This document shows, piece by piece, positions 1-8,250 of a stretch of 64,000 bases of DNA (the stretch's first letter is position 1; every line of letters starts with the position of its first letter). Under the pieces are notes generated by a model. The model was not told where the DNA came from, made no database searches, and saw nothing but the letters and a program-made list of their open reading frames with translations. The position numbers and the translations under genes are program-made. Origin of the DNA: Qipengyuania psychrotolerans (GTDB taxonomy: Bacteria > Pseudomonadota > Alphaproteobacteria > Sphingomonadales > Sphingomonadaceae); assembly GCF_019711355.1 (NCBI RefSeq), contig NZ_CP081297.1:1488001-1552000 (forward strand), read 5' to 3'.

Positions 1-42
1 CAGGAAAGATCGGAAGTGGCTTCCTCGTGAAGCTTTGACGCG

Positions 43-74
43 CTAGCTTTCCCTCGCACGCGGGGGAGAGCTAG
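43..74 (+). promoter_or_regulatory. hairpin covering the amidase ribosome-binding site
   Basis: Bases 43-56 pair with 61-74 over all 14 positions, with two G-U pairs, around a CACG tetraloop. The 3' arm contains the only Shine-Dalgarno-like sequence (GGGGGAG) for the ATG at 75, and the stem ends directly at that ATG. There is no T-run, so it does not look like a simple terminator. It could hold back translation of the amidase or be the foot of the upstream transcript. The pairing is read directly; the function is inferred. Bases 1-42 may hold the end of an upstream gene, since one frame reads GKIGSGFLVKL then stop, but this cannot be confirmed. Confidence 0.5.
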
Positions 75-1409
75 ATGACCTATCCGAAACTGACCAAGAA
101 ACCTGGGGCGCTGGAAACGGCTGCCCAGATTGCTCAGGGCAAGCTTTCTCCGATCGAGGCGGTCGATGCCGCCATTGCGCGGATCGAGCACCTCGATACG
201 CACATCAACGCGGTCGTGGTGTGCGATTTCGAACGCGCACAGGAAACTGCGCGGGCAATGTCCGGCACGAAGCCCGGCCCTGACCAGCCGCTGTTCGGCG
301 TTCCCATGACGATCAAGGAAAGCTTCGATATCGAAGGCTTGCCTACGTGCTGGGGCCACGAGGCGCACCGCGACAATATCGCTACTGCCGATGCCGCAGT
401 CGTCAGCAAACTAAAGGCTGCCGGAGCCATCTTCCTCGGCAAGACCAACGTTCCGCCGGACCTCGCTGACTGGCAATCGAACAATCCGGTCTATGGCCGT
501 ACCAATAACCCGCACGACCACGACCGCTCTCCGGGCGGGTCGTCTGGCGGATCTGCCGCAGCGGTCGCCAGCGGGATGGTACCCTGTGATTTCGGGACGG
601 ACATAGGCGGATCGGTCCGTGTTCCGGCGCATTTTTGCGGCGTCTGGGGTCACAAAAGCAGTTGGGGCCTCATCAGCAAGGAAGGTCACGATCATCCCCA
701 GATGGCCGGACGCGGGGCGCATGATGGGGTGCTGTCCATTGCTGGTCCGCTGACCCGCAATGCAGAGGACCTCGCGCTGCTCACCCGGCTCACGGCAGAC
801 CGAAAATTGGACGAGACGCGCAAACCCGTTTCGCAAATGCGGCTGCTTGCGCTGACCGAACATCCCGATTGCCCCACCGATGACGCGGTGCGCGGCCCCC
901 ACGAAGCAGCTTTTGCCGCCCTTGAGGCTGCGGGGGCAAAGATTGACCGGGCCAGTGACTTGCTGCCCGATCTGGCACAGCAACATGCCAACTACATGAG
1001 GATGCTCAATATCGCGATGGCGCGCGGTGCACCTGCGCGTGACGGTTCCCGCGCAAGTGCCACCGACTGGTTCGATTTGCTGGACATCCAGTACCGCAAC
1101 GAAGCCGCCTGGAGCCGCGTTTTTCAGACCTACGATTACGTACTGGCGCCGCCCGCCCCGGTGCTGGCCGTGCCGCATTCGGAAGGCAGGGTGTTCGACG
1201 GGATGCTTACGATCAACGGTGATCAGGTTCGCGGTGCCGCGGGCCTGTGCTGGGCAGGCTTTGCGACCTTCCCCAACCTGCCCGCAACAGTCTTGCCCAT
1301 TGGAGAGACCGGCGGCCTGCCATGCGGTATGCAGGTCATGGGACCACGTTGGAGCGATCTATCCACGATCGCGGCGGCAAGAGCCATGGGGCAGGTGTTG
1401 CACTCCTGA
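75..1409 (+). CDS. amidase (amidase-signature family)
   Basis: This 444-residue protein belongs to the amidase-signature family of Ser-cisSer-Lys hydrolases, which cleave carboxamides. The catalytic Lys is Lys81 in MTIKESFD, the cis-Ser lies in the GGSSGGS motif (Ser156/157), and the nucleophile is Ser180 in GTDIGGSVRVPA. Length is normal for the family. No signal peptide is seen, so it is probably cytoplasmic. Lack of gatB/gatC nearby and the overall form argue against GatA of tRNA amidation. The substrate cannot be told from sequence. The start at 75 follows a purine-rich GGGGGAG that lies inside a strong hairpin. A PepSY gene follows after 44 nt on the same strand. Confidence 0.88.
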   Translation: MTYPKLTKKPGALETAAQIAQGKLSPIEAVDAAIARIEHLDTHINAVVVCDFERAQETARAMSGTKPGPDQPLFGVPMTIKESFDIEGLPTCWGHEAHRDNIATADAAVVSKLKAAGAIFLGKTNVPPDLADWQSNNPVYGRTNNPHDHDRSPGGSSGGSAAAVASGMVPCDFGTDIGGSVRVPAHFCGVWGHKSSWGLISKEGHDHPQMAGRGAHDGVLSIAGPLTRNAEDLALLTRLTADRKLDETRKPVSQMRLLALTEHPDCPTDDAVRGPHEAAFAALEAAGAKIDRASDLLPDLAQQHANYMRMLNIAMARGAPARDGSRASATDWFDLLDIQYRNEAAWSRVFQTYDYVLAPPAPVLAVPHSEGRVFDGMLTINGDQVRGAAGLCWAGFATFPNLPATVLPIGETGGLPCGMQVMGPRWSDLSTIAAARAMGQVLHS

Positions 1410-1453
1410 TCGCGGGGTCCCATTCCGAACCGCGATTCGACAGGAGGACGATT

Positions 1454-2173
1454 GTGGGTCAGCAGCGCGTAATGCGGCGATTCGCCAAGTGGCACATCTG
1501 GCTTGGCTGGCTGGTTGGTGTGCCGATCCTGATGTGGACCGTTACGGGCCTCGTCATGGTCATCAAACCAATCGAGGAAGTTCGCGGCAATCACTTGCGC
1601 AAGGAAGTGGCCGAGCGCGCCCTGCCGTCCGACACTCAGATCGCGGTTACCCTGCCTGCCGAAAGTACTCGCCCGGTTCGATCTGTAACCACCCAGATTG
1701 AACGCGGAGAAACGGTCACCCGCATTACCTACATGGACGGCCAGAGCGAGCGTTTCCGCGCTGACGGAAGGCCGATGTCTCCGCTGTCCGAAGTGGAAGC
1801 GCGCATGATCGTTGCGGAAAATATCGAGGGCGGTGACCGAGTAGAGAATACCGCCAGGTTCGAGGCAGACGATGTTCCGTTCGACTTCCGGCGGCCCATC
1901 CCGGTCTGGCAGGTCGCGCTGGAAGACGGCACGCATGTCTACGTGGGCACTGAAACCGGCAATATCGAAGCGGTTCGCACGAAGTGGTGGCGAACGTTCG
2001 ACTTCGTATGGGGCCTGCACATCATGGACCTCCAGACGCGTGAAGATACGAGCCATCCAATATTGATCCTGTTCGCAGGATTGGGGGTCCTCGGCTCGCT
2101 CCTGGGCTGTGTACTGATGTTCCGGCGCCGGAAATCGCGCAAAACCGCCCCTGGAAGAGCGCAGCCGTCATGA
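1454..2173 (+). CDS. PepSY domain-containing membrane protein
   Basis: This protein of about 239 residues has an N-terminal membrane helix (WLGWLVGVPILMWTVTGLVM, about residues 16-35), a periplasmic middle containing PepSY-like segments, and a second helix near the C-terminus (ILILFAGLGVLGSLLGCVLMF split around residues 200-225) followed by a basic tail. This is the layout of small PepSY_TM proteins, often linked to iron or redox membrane systems. The GTG at 1454 was chosen because AGGAGG lies six bases upstream; an in-frame ATG at 1472 is the alternative. Its stop overlaps the start of the next gene by 4 nt (ATGA), so the two are probably co-translated. The precise role is unknown. Confidence 0.72.
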   Translation: MGQQRVMRRFAKWHIWLGWLVGVPILMWTVTGLVMVIKPIEEVRGNHLRKEVAERALPSDTQIAVTLPAESTRPVRSVTTQIERGETVTRITYMDGQSERFRADGRPMSPLSEVEARMIVAENIEGGDRVENTARFEADDVPFDFRRPIPVWQVALEDGTHVYVGTETGNIEAVRTKWWRTFDFVWGLHIMDLQTREDTSHPILILFAGLGVLGSLLGCVLMFRRRKSRKTAPGRAQPS

Positions 2174-2805
2174 ACGAGGAAATCCTCACACCTGTTCTGG
2201 ACTGGCTCGATATTGCCGGTGTTGCGATCTTTGCGCTGACCGGCGCATTGGTGGCCGCCAAGGAACGTCAAACCTTTGTCACGCTGGTATTCTTTTCGCT
2301 CATCACCGGTGTCGGCGGCGGTACGATCCGCGATCTTCTGATCGGTGCGCCGGTGTTCTGGATAGCCGACCCCTGGGTAGCGGCGACGTGCCTGGGTATC
2401 GCGCTGTTCGCGTGGTTCACGCCGACCCGCTGGTGGGAAGGCCGATTCCTCTCGATTGCCGACGGCCTGGGACTTGCCGCTTACGCAGTGCTCGGCACGG
2501 CCAAGTCACTGCAATACGGCGTCCCGCCTGTTCCTGCCGTGCTGATGGGCGTCATTACCGGCTGTGTCGGCGGAATTATCCGTGATGTGATCGCCGGGCG
2601 GCCCTCGATACTGATGCGGCCCGAACTTTACGTCACCGCAGCCGCGCTGTCGGCCAGCCTCACCGTACTCGGCGCTCTGGCAGGGATCGAAAGCTGGTAT
2701 GTCTGGATCGGCGCGACGATCGCAGGTTTCGGCCTGCGTCTCGCCGCGATCCGATTCAATCTTGCCTTGCCGTCCTACACTGAACGTGGAGCGGCCAAGG
2801 ACTGA
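2170..2805 (+). CDS. TRIC-family (UPF0126/YicG-like) cation channel protein
   Basis: The 211-residue membrane protein shows the internal two-fold repeat of the trimeric intracellular cation channel family. The first copy has GVGGGTIRD around residues 47-55 and the second has GCVGGIIRD around residues 126-134, each followed by hydrophobic helices, giving about seven membrane segments in total. Bacterial members are thought to conduct K+ or Na+ across the inner membrane. It starts inside the stop of the PepSY gene (ATGA overlap), which suggests a shared transcript. It ends 9 nt before the convergent gene 2815-3612. Family assignment is firm; the physiological role is inferred. Confidence 0.85.
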   Translation: MNEEILTPVLDWLDIAGVAIFALTGALVAAKERQTFVTLVFFSLITGVGGGTIRDLLIGAPVFWIADPWVAATCLGIALFAWFTPTRWWEGRFLSIADGLGLAAYAVLGTAKSLQYGVPPVPAVLMGVITGCVGGIIRDVIAGRPSILMRPELYVTAAALSASLTVLGALAGIESWYVWIGATIAGFGLRLAAIRFNLALPSYTERGAAKD

Positions 2806-2814
2806 GGTTCAGGC

Positions 2815-3612
2815 TCAGGTTGACTTGCCGGGATAGCCGGTGCCGATGTCCAGATCGTCGTCGACGGGCTCTTCGCCTTCGATCGGGCCGCCGGGATAAG
2901 CCGGCTGCGGCCCGGTCTGCGCCGGAGCGACTGCCTGACGTTCGACCTTGTCACGCTCGGAAGCATAACGGTCATCGTCCCACTGGTTGTCCGGGGTGGA
3001 ACGAGCATAGCCATCATCGCGCTCGTCTTCACCGCCCCAGCTTTCGCGGGAACCCAGATCGATGTTCTCGATCCGGCCATCGCGGCCAATCTCGCAGCTG
3101 AAGCTGCTGCCGCTGGAGACGGTGCCGGATATCTGCCATCCGTCTGCAGTGCGATCAGCGCGGTCGACTGTTTCGACCCGGCTTTCGCGCTCTACCTCGT
3201 CGACACACATGCTTACCGCACGGTCGATACCGCGTGTACCATCCATGCCGGAACCGTCACGGCGATCATCGCGGTAATTGCGATCTTCGGGATAGCGCCA
3301 GTCGCGATCGCGCTCACGATAGCGGCGGTCATCCCTTTTCGATGCGTTGGCGATCGCGGCAATCCCGCCGATGATCAGGACACCGGCCAGAACGTCGCCG
3401 GTGCTGGGCCCGCGGCGGTAGCGATAATGCCGATACCGGCGGTCGCGATGGTTTTCGAAGGTCTGGTCTGCCGGATCGTATGAAGTGGTGCTTTCGGAAT
3501 GCGCGGGCGCACTGGATATTTGCGGCAGCTCCGCAGCGGAGGCCGGAATGGCGGTCATCGAGGCGGTAGCCAACAGCGCAGGCGCGGCAGCCCAATTTCG
3601 AATGTGAATCAT
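2815..3612 (-). CDS. secreted glycine-zipper protein, paralogue of 3763-4341
   Basis: About 265 residues, not a family I can name. It has a clear signal peptide ending in AxA (PASAA, around residues 24-28). A short hydrophobic stretch GDVLAGVLIIGGIAAIANA resembles a glycine zipper, and a long Arg/Tyr/Asp-rich segment follows. A C-terminal domain contains FSCEIGRDGRIENI, and the end is Pro/Asp/Glu-rich. The ATG at 3612 follows GAAGGG; the open frame extends 23 codons further but would bury the signal peptide. It shares the GDVxAGxxIIGGIAA block and the FSCxI element with the next minus-strand gene upstream, so the two are tandem paralogues of unequal length. It is probably periplasmic or envelope-associated. 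Function unknown. Confidence 0.7.
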   Translation of the reverse strand: MIHIRNWAAAPALLATASMTAIPASAAELPQISSAPAHSESTTSYDPADQTFENHRDRRYRHYRYRRGPSTGDVLAGVLIIGGIAAIANASKRDDRRYRERDRDWRYPEDRNYRDDRRDGSGMDGTRGIDRAVSMCVDEVERESRVETVDRADRTADGWQISGTVSSGSSFSCEIGRDGRIENIDLGSRESWGGEDERDDGYARSTPDNQWDDDRYASERDKVERQAVAPAQTGPQPAYPGGPIEGEEPVDDDLDIGTGYPGKST

Positions 3613-3707
3613 ATTAATGATGCCCTTCACTGATGCGCACCACCCCTGCGCAAAGCGTAACGATGGGTTCGGATCGCACATCCCTGCTGTAGCGCGCCTG
3701 AACCAAA

Positions 3708-3742
3708 TGGAAGAATGGCCCGGACCCTGGAGCCCGAGCCAT
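3708..3742 (-). terminator. probable intrinsic terminator after the 3763-4341 gene
   Basis: On the minus strand ATGGCTCGG (3742-3734) pairs with CCGGGCCAT (3723-3715) over nine positions with one G-U pair. It is followed by TCTTCCATTT, a broken U-rich tail. It lies 20 nt after the stop of the minus-strand gene and before the paralogue, so the two paralogues probably have separate transcripts. Confidence 0.45.
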
Positions 3743-3762
3743 CCTGTGGTGACTGCTAGTTC

Positions 3763-4341
3763 TTAGCGAAGTCCGCGAATGCCGCTGAAATCTACCTGCG
3801 TCACACGACCCCGCTCGATGTAGCAGGAGAATTTGCCGTGATCTTCATTGCCATAGCGGCGATAGTCGCGGCGATCGTAGCGGTCATACCGGTTGTAACC
3901 ACGCTGCCCATCGACAACCATGCGGCCCTTGACCTTCCAGCCATAACGCGTGTCCTTCACGTCGCGAATGTCCGTCACCTCGGCGAAGCGGTAGCCGGAC
4001 CGGCGCGCATCCTGCCTTGCAGCGTTCACACATTTCTCGACTGCTGCTCGCGGGTTGCCGCGGCTGCGATAGGCTTGGCGGCGGTAATCGCGGCCATCGC
4101 TGTAATAACGTCCATCGCGGTAGTAGCGGCTGCCGCGGTAATGGTCGCGGTCCTTGCTGGCTGCGCTGGCTACGGCGGCAATACCGCCAATGATAACTGC
4201 ACCGGCAATCACGTCGCCGACTGAAATTCCATCATCGCCGCGGTCACGCGCCTGCACCGGGGTTGCTGATGCCAAGGCCATCGCGCCTACGGCTGCGGTT
4301 GCGATCCCACCCTTCGCAAAAGTCTTCTTGAAATTGGTCAT
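3763..4341 (-). CDS. secreted Arg/Tyr-rich glycine-zipper protein
   Basis: This 192-residue protein starts with a signal peptide (TAAVGAMALASATPVQA). A hydrophobic glycine-zipper-like block ISVGDVIAGAVIIGGIAAVA is followed by a low-complexity region of repeated RYYRDGR/RYDRYDRRDYRR units. Before that region's C-terminal half is CVNAARQDARRSGYRFAEVTDI, and the protein ends in KFSCYIERGRVTQVDF. Two cysteines in the mature part could form a disulphide. The start at 4341 is preceded by GAGGAGAG, a strong ribosome-binding site. It shares its zipper and C-terminal FSCxI elements with the 2815-3612 product. The family is unknown to me; envelope location is inferred from the signal peptide. Confidence 0.72.
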   Translation of the reverse strand: MTNFKKTFAKGGIATAAVGAMALASATPVQARDRGDDGISVGDVIAGAVIIGGIAAVASAASKDRDHYRGSRYYRDGRYYSDGRDYRRQAYRSRGNPRAAVEKCVNAARQDARRSGYRFAEVTDIRDVKDTRYGWKVKGRMVVDGQRGYNRYDRYDRRDYRRYGNEDHGKFSCYIERGRVTQVDFSGIRGLR

Positions 4342-4472
4342 GTGAGGCTCTCCTCATCTGCTACCGGGGCGGGATTGCCTCGGTTGATTGATGTTCTAGG
4401 CGAGTCGCACTGAGGTGACGCTGAATTGTATCAGCAGTGTATGTTCAGAAAACTATCAGTTTATGTGAACAG

Positions 4473-5843
4473 TTATTTCCCAAGAGATTCAAGTACATCG
4501 CTCGTGAATGCCGCAATATCGAAGCGCGAACCTGTCGGATCTTCGCCCCTGCGCACGATCACAATGTTCAGGCTGGGGACAATTACGATGAACTGTCCGC
4601 GGTTCCCCATGGCAGCGAATGTATCCGCGGGAATGCCTGCGCTCTTGTTGAACAGCCAGAAGCCAGCACCGTAGCCAAAGGGACCATCGGGTTGCGGGCC
4701 GGACGGGGTGGAAACGTACTCGGCCCACTCCTCGGGCAGGACGCGCTCGCCGTTCGGGAGGACGCCGTCGTTGAGGTAGAGCTGGCCAAGCCGCATCAGG
4801 TCGGGGGCAGTCGCCCAAACCTGGCTGGATAGGATGTAGTCACCCTGCCAGTCAGTCTCCGCGACGGTGTTCGTCATGCCCAGCTGTTCGAGCAATTTGC
4901 TTGGCGGGAATTCCGCAAACGTTTCCTCGATGGCTTTGACCGCCGCCAATGTATCGTTGTTTGCATAGCGATAGACAGTGCCCGGCGCGTGGACGAGCGG
5001 CCAGTGCAAAGCGGTCTCCTCAACCGTGGCCCCTCCGAAGTAGAGGGGGTCGGTGCGATTGCCGGGTGTGTCAGAGTACCGGCCCGACGCCATGCGTAGC
5101 AGATGATCCACAGTGATGGCGCGGCGAGGATCAGCCTCGTCAGCCCCCAGCCCGGCAGACGCGTTTATATCGGTGCCTGCACGATGCACAGCCGCGCCGA
5201 CCAGCGTTGCAGCGATGCTCTTGGCTACAGACCACGTGCGCTGAGGGGTGGCTGGCCCGATCTGCGGGTCGGCATATTGCCAGTAACCGTCTCCGGCCTG
5301 CTCGCTGACGATCACGGCGGTTGTCCGCGTTCCCTCTCCATAGGCTCCTTGCATCGAAGCATCGAACACGCGCTTGAGAGCTGGCGGGTTGATCCGGGCG
5401 TGCGGGTTTACAAGCGCATCGGGATAGGATCGCTGGAGCTCATGATCCTGGGGTACGGCCGATTGGCCGACCGGCTCCTGCGAGCAGCCTCCCCCCTCCC
5501 GGTGACGCGCGATCCTCGGCGGCATGTCCTCCGACCAATCCACTTCCACCCGCGCAAGCGCACCCGCACCATCACCCGAACGGTAAATCCGGTGCTCCAG
5601 ATCAGGCATGATCGCATCCAGCGGAGCCTGCACACCGGTCAATTCCCACTGCTCTACGCTCCCTGCGGTTCGCTCGGCGCCGTTCGCCTCCGCATTCGCG
5701 ATGGCGCTACACAGGAACAGCGCCTTGTAACCTGCGGCCAGGGCGCGGTCGTGGCGAGCCTCCAGCTGGTCCTGCGTAGTGGACTGGGCGGCAAGGGGCG
5801 CGGCGGAGAGCAGCACGGGGGCCGCGAGGATGCTTCGGTTCAT
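4473..5843 (-). CDS. serine hydrolase, class C beta-lactamase / esterase fold
   Basis: The 456-residue protein begins with a signal peptide (SILAAPVLLSAAPLAAQ), so it is exported. The C-terminal two thirds have the beta-lactamase/DD-peptidase fold: catalytic SxxK is Ser205-Val-Ala-Lys208, and the YxN motif is Tyr293-Ala-Asn295. This family includes 6-aminohexanoate-dimer hydrolases, esterases and penicillin-recognising enzymes, and the sequence does not reveal which substrate is used. The first ~140 residues are not typical and may be a separate region. It is the last gene of a four-gene operon; its ATG overlaps the stop of the preceding gene (ATGA). A resistance role is not supported. Confidence 0.8.
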   Translation of the reverse strand: MNRSILAAPVLLSAAPLAAQSTTQDQLEARHDRALAAGYKALFLCSAIANAEANGAERTAGSVEQWELTGVQAPLDAIMPDLEHRIYRSGDGAGALARVEVDWSEDMPPRIARHREGGGCSQEPVGQSAVPQDHELQRSYPDALVNPHARINPPALKRVFDASMQGAYGEGTRTTAVIVSEQAGDGYWQYADPQIGPATPQRTWSVAKSIAATLVGAAVHRAGTDINASAGLGADEADPRRAITVDHLLRMASGRYSDTPGNRTDPLYFGGATVEETALHWPLVHAPGTVYRYANNDTLAAVKAIEETFAEFPPSKLLEQLGMTNTVAETDWQGDYILSSQVWATAPDLMRLGQLYLNDGVLPNGERVLPEEWAEYVSTPSGPQPDGPFGYGAGFWLFNKSAGIPADTFAAMGNRGQFIVIVPSLNIVIVRRGEDPTGSRFDIAAFTSDVLESLGK

Positions 5844-6997
5844 GCAGCAGAGGATTGCAGTGCGGACCCCGCAGAGTCAAAGCCGAGTTGCGTCGCCTCC
5901 CCCTCAAGCCAGTGCTCCATTTCCAGCTTCGCCATGTCCGGCGCGAAATCGGCGAACTCAAGCAAGCCAGAGCAAACAAGTGCGCCCGCATTTGGTCCGG
6001 TGCCATCGCGAAACCGGCGCATCATCGCCAGCGCCGCAAGGATCGGGACATAAGGCCCCCGGTTTGCGTCAGCGCGAAGCACCCAGCATCGTTCGACGGG
6101 GTCGCCTGCCGCATCTGCTCCTCTCGCCCGAACGGTCATTGCGCCGCGGTCCGAGCCGATCGGGCGTAGAAGCTCTGCCATGGCCAACATCGGACCGGCG
6201 AACGGCCTGAGGCTTCTAAGGATGCCAATGCGCACAGGAAGACTGCACAGCCACAGCCCGACATGGAGCAAGCCGAGTTCGAGACCGGCAAAAAACTCGG
6301 CGGATTGGCGGGGCTTGTACCGGCCAACAAGCAAATCTTGTTCAGGCGTGTCGCACACGGAGGCCCAGCGCGGCCCGATACCGGCGATCTGCTCGCGGTG
6401 CATTCCGCCCCAGCCTGCCACGTTCTGCCATTCACCTTCGCGGAAAACCCGCACCGGCTTGCCGACATAAGACAGGATTGCCTCGACTACGGACCTGCCG
6501 CGCGGCGCCCTGTTTCCCGGATAAATCCCGATGCGGACACTATCCACCGCGCGCCAACCGGCAACCAGAGCATCGAGCACTGCATGACTGAGCGCCGGGA
6601 TCGAGCTGGCTCCTGTCACGAGCGGGACCCCGGCAGCCTTTGCCTCTCCATCAAAGCTGGGGAAGTGAGCGATGAACTCACGGCCATCGGCCAGATCGAG
6701 ATAGGCGACACGCGCGCCGATGGCAGCCTCGACCAAATTTGTATGCGACGACTGAAAGGGTCCGGCAGCGTCAATAATGAGGTCATAGCCGGTCAGGTCC
6801 ACCGCCTTGACCATGTCCCGGTCGATCCGGGCCAGATTGACCGGGCCAGCCAACTCCTGCGCGACCTTTTCGAGTTTGGACAAATTCCGCGCGCCAAGAG
6901 TCAATGAAATGCCTTCTTCGCGCACCGCCAATTCGGCAAGGCGCGATCCGAATACGCCGCTGGCACCGACGATCAGGACCTTGAGCGGACTAGCCAT
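5840..6997 (-). CDS. saccharopine-dehydrogenase-like NAD(P)-binding protein
   Basis: About 385 residues. The N-terminus carries a Rossmann nucleotide-binding motif (VLIVGASGVFGSRLAEL) and the body matches the saccharopine dehydrogenase-like/trans-acting enoyl reductase group: YDLIIDAAGPFQ, VAYLDLADG and LVTGASSIPALS. The middle contains a hydrophobic stretch (GLLHVGLWLCSLPVRIGIL) typical of the membrane-associated members. The ATG at 6997 is preceded by GGGAGAG and overlaps the stop of the DUF4166 gene by 8 nt; the frame is open 12 codons further. In other bacteria this domain occurs next to or fused with DUF4166 (known from the family), which fits the arrangement here. The substrate is unknown; a lysine-pathway role is unlikely. 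Confidence 0.78.
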   Translation of the reverse strand: MASPLKVLIVGASGVFGSRLAELAVREEGISLTLGARNLSKLEKVAQELAGPVNLARIDRDMVKAVDLTGYDLIIDAAGPFQSSHTNLVEAAIGARVAYLDLADGREFIAHFPSFDGEAKAAGVPLVTGASSIPALSHAVLDALVAGWRAVDSVRIGIYPGNRAPRGRSVVEAILSYVGKPVRVFREGEWQNVAGWGGMHREQIAGIGPRWASVCDTPEQDLLVGRYKPRQSAEFFAGLELGLLHVGLWLCSLPVRIGILRSLRPFAGPMLAMAELLRPIGSDRGAMTVRARGADAAGDPVERCWVLRADANRGPYVPILAALAMMRRFRDGTGPNAGALVCSGLLEFADFAPDMAKLEMEHWLEGEATQLGFDSAGSALQSSAA

Positions 6998-7646
6998 CGC
7001 GAAACTCTCCCGATTGATAGACGAGTTCTCCAAAGACCGGGTGCACGAGGCTTAGCGAGAACTCGAAAGCGCCCTCGCTCATGTCCACATGCCGCACCAC
7101 AGTGCGCCCTGGGCTCATCCAGCGCGGAAATCGGACACGGCGCCCGCCAAGCTTGACGAAATAGTGATCGCTCGAGAATACCAGACCATTGCCGACGGCG
7201 TCGACTTTCAGCGCCATGCCGATGCCCTTCCCGAGATATTCCTCGAGCCCGGTCGGCCCGGCAAAACGCTTGGCGCTATGGATAACTTGCGGAAATCCGC
7301 GTGCCCGCCCGTAGATCCTTGTCCAGCACTGCCCGCCACTCTCACGGTCTTCACTGACGGAAACGGTGGCCGGAACACCGCAGTCTTTGTGGAGAGGCAG
7401 CGGGCTGCCGATTAGCCGGCAGACTTGCGCCAACACGCGGCCCAATGCTGAAAATCGCACCTCGCGGATGATGCCGGGATACAAGGCGACGCGCGCTTGT
7501 GCGAGGCGCTTGGAAAACCGTGCGCGCACTGCCTCGGGCAGCTGTGCCCATCGTTCCTCCCCGACCAACCTGCGGAAGCGAGTGTCGTATGGCGGTGAGG
7601 TGCCCGGCCCCACTTCATGGCTCATCCTGATCTTCCGTGCTTCCAC
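6990..7646 (-). CDS. DUF4166 domain-containing protein
   Basis: The 218-residue protein matches the DUF4166 pattern: an N-terminal RFRRLVGEERWAQLPEAVRARF segment, a central CWTRIYGRARGF and a C-terminal FEFSLSLVHPVFGELVYQSG. The biochemical function of the domain is not established. The start is taken as GTG at 7646 with GGGGAAG just upstream; an ATG at 7625 is the alternative. It lies 28 nt after the regulator gene and overlaps the downstream dehydrogenase-like gene by 8 nt. Regulation by the upstream GbsR-type protein is inferred from this layout. Confidence 0.75.
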   Translation of the reverse strand: MEARKIRMSHEVGPGTSPPYDTRFRRLVGEERWAQLPEAVRARFSKRLAQARVALYPGIIREVRFSALGRVLAQVCRLIGSPLPLHKDCGVPATVSVSEDRESGGQCWTRIYGRARGFPQVIHSAKRFAGPTGLEEYLGKGIGMALKVDAVGNGLVFSSDHYFVKLGGRRVRFPRWMSPGRTVVRHVDMSEGAFEFSLSLVHPVFGELVYQSGEFRDG

Positions 7647-7674
7647 TGCGCTTCCCCTATCTGCGAACAGAGTG

Positions 7675-8241
7675 TCAGTTCTGACTTTTGCCAGGCCTCC
7701 AGTTGATCAGCTTCACTACGCCCGAACCCATTTTGATGAGGCGCATGAGCGCAGGTTTGGGCACGCGCAGCATTTCATCGTGCCAGCTCGACATGGTGGT
7801 CACGAATTCGAGCATGCCCGCCAGTTTCTCGCGCGCTTGAGGGCTGATGTCAGGATCGTTCGCCGCTTCGGCGTTGCACAGCTTCAGCGCGGCCTCCGCC
7901 GGATCAATTTCGCGTTCCTTGCGGCCTTTGGCGATCCGGGTCGCCATCTCCCAGATATCTTCTTCGGCGGTGAAGTGGTCACGCCGTTCGCCCAGCAATG
8001 GTGCGCGCTCGATCAGCTTCCAGGCGAGGAGTTCGCGGATGGAATTGGAAACGTTGGACCTTGCCAACCCGAGCGTCGCGGCGATCTGTTCGGCGTTCAG
8101 CGGCTTGTCGGAGATGAACAGCAACGCATGGATTTGCGCGACCGAGCGGTTCACGCCCCATTGGCTTCCCAGATCACCCCAATGCAATACGAACCGCGCA
8201 ATTGAGGGCGACATCTCGATTCTGTCACTTATTTCTGTCAT
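7675..8241 (-). CDS. GbsR/MarR-type winged-helix transcriptional regulator
   Basis: About 188 residues from the ATG at 8241. The winged helix is visible as LNAEQIAATLGLARSNVSNSIRELL followed by KLIERAPLLGERRDHF, the signature of GbsR-like MarR relatives. It is the first gene of an operon with the DUF4166, dehydrogenase-like and beta-lactamase-fold genes, and probably controls it. No Shine-Dalgarno precedes this ATG. It lies at the centre of a perfect 20-bp palindrome and at the expected transcription start of a TTGACT-17-GACATT promoter, so a leaderless mRNA with autoregulation is the simplest reading. An upstream TTG (8259) and an internal ATG (8214) are other starts. Confidence 0.8.
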   Translation of the reverse strand: MTEISDRIEMSPSIARFVLHWGDLGSQWGVNRSVAQIHALLFISDKPLNAEQIAATLGLARSNVSNSIRELLAWKLIERAPLLGERRDHFTAEEDIWEMATRIAKGRKEREIDPAEAALKLCNAEAANDPDISPQAREKLAGMLEFVTTMSSWHDEMLRVPKPALMRLIKMGSGVVKLINWRPGKSQN

Positions 8242-8250
8242 GACAGAAAT
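8231..8250. promoter_or_regulatory. perfect 20-bp palindrome, probable operator
   Basis: The half-site ATTTCTGTCA is followed directly by its exact reverse complement. It overlaps the predicted -10 and start point of the regulator gene and contains its ATG. Further TCTGTCA/TGACA half-sites flank it at 8221-8227 and 8250-8254. Winged-helix repressors of this class usually bind such dyads in their own promoters, so autoregulation is inferred. Confidence 0.7.

Noticed and set aside
1247-1453. Extension of the PepSY gene upstream into the amidase gene
   Set aside because: It overlaps the conserved end of the amidase, and a strong AGGAGG directs the start to the GTG at 1454.
4437-6053. Plus-strand frames inside the beta-lactamase-fold and dehydrogenase-like genes
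   Set aside because: They have no protein-like composition and lie opposite genes with clear motifs.
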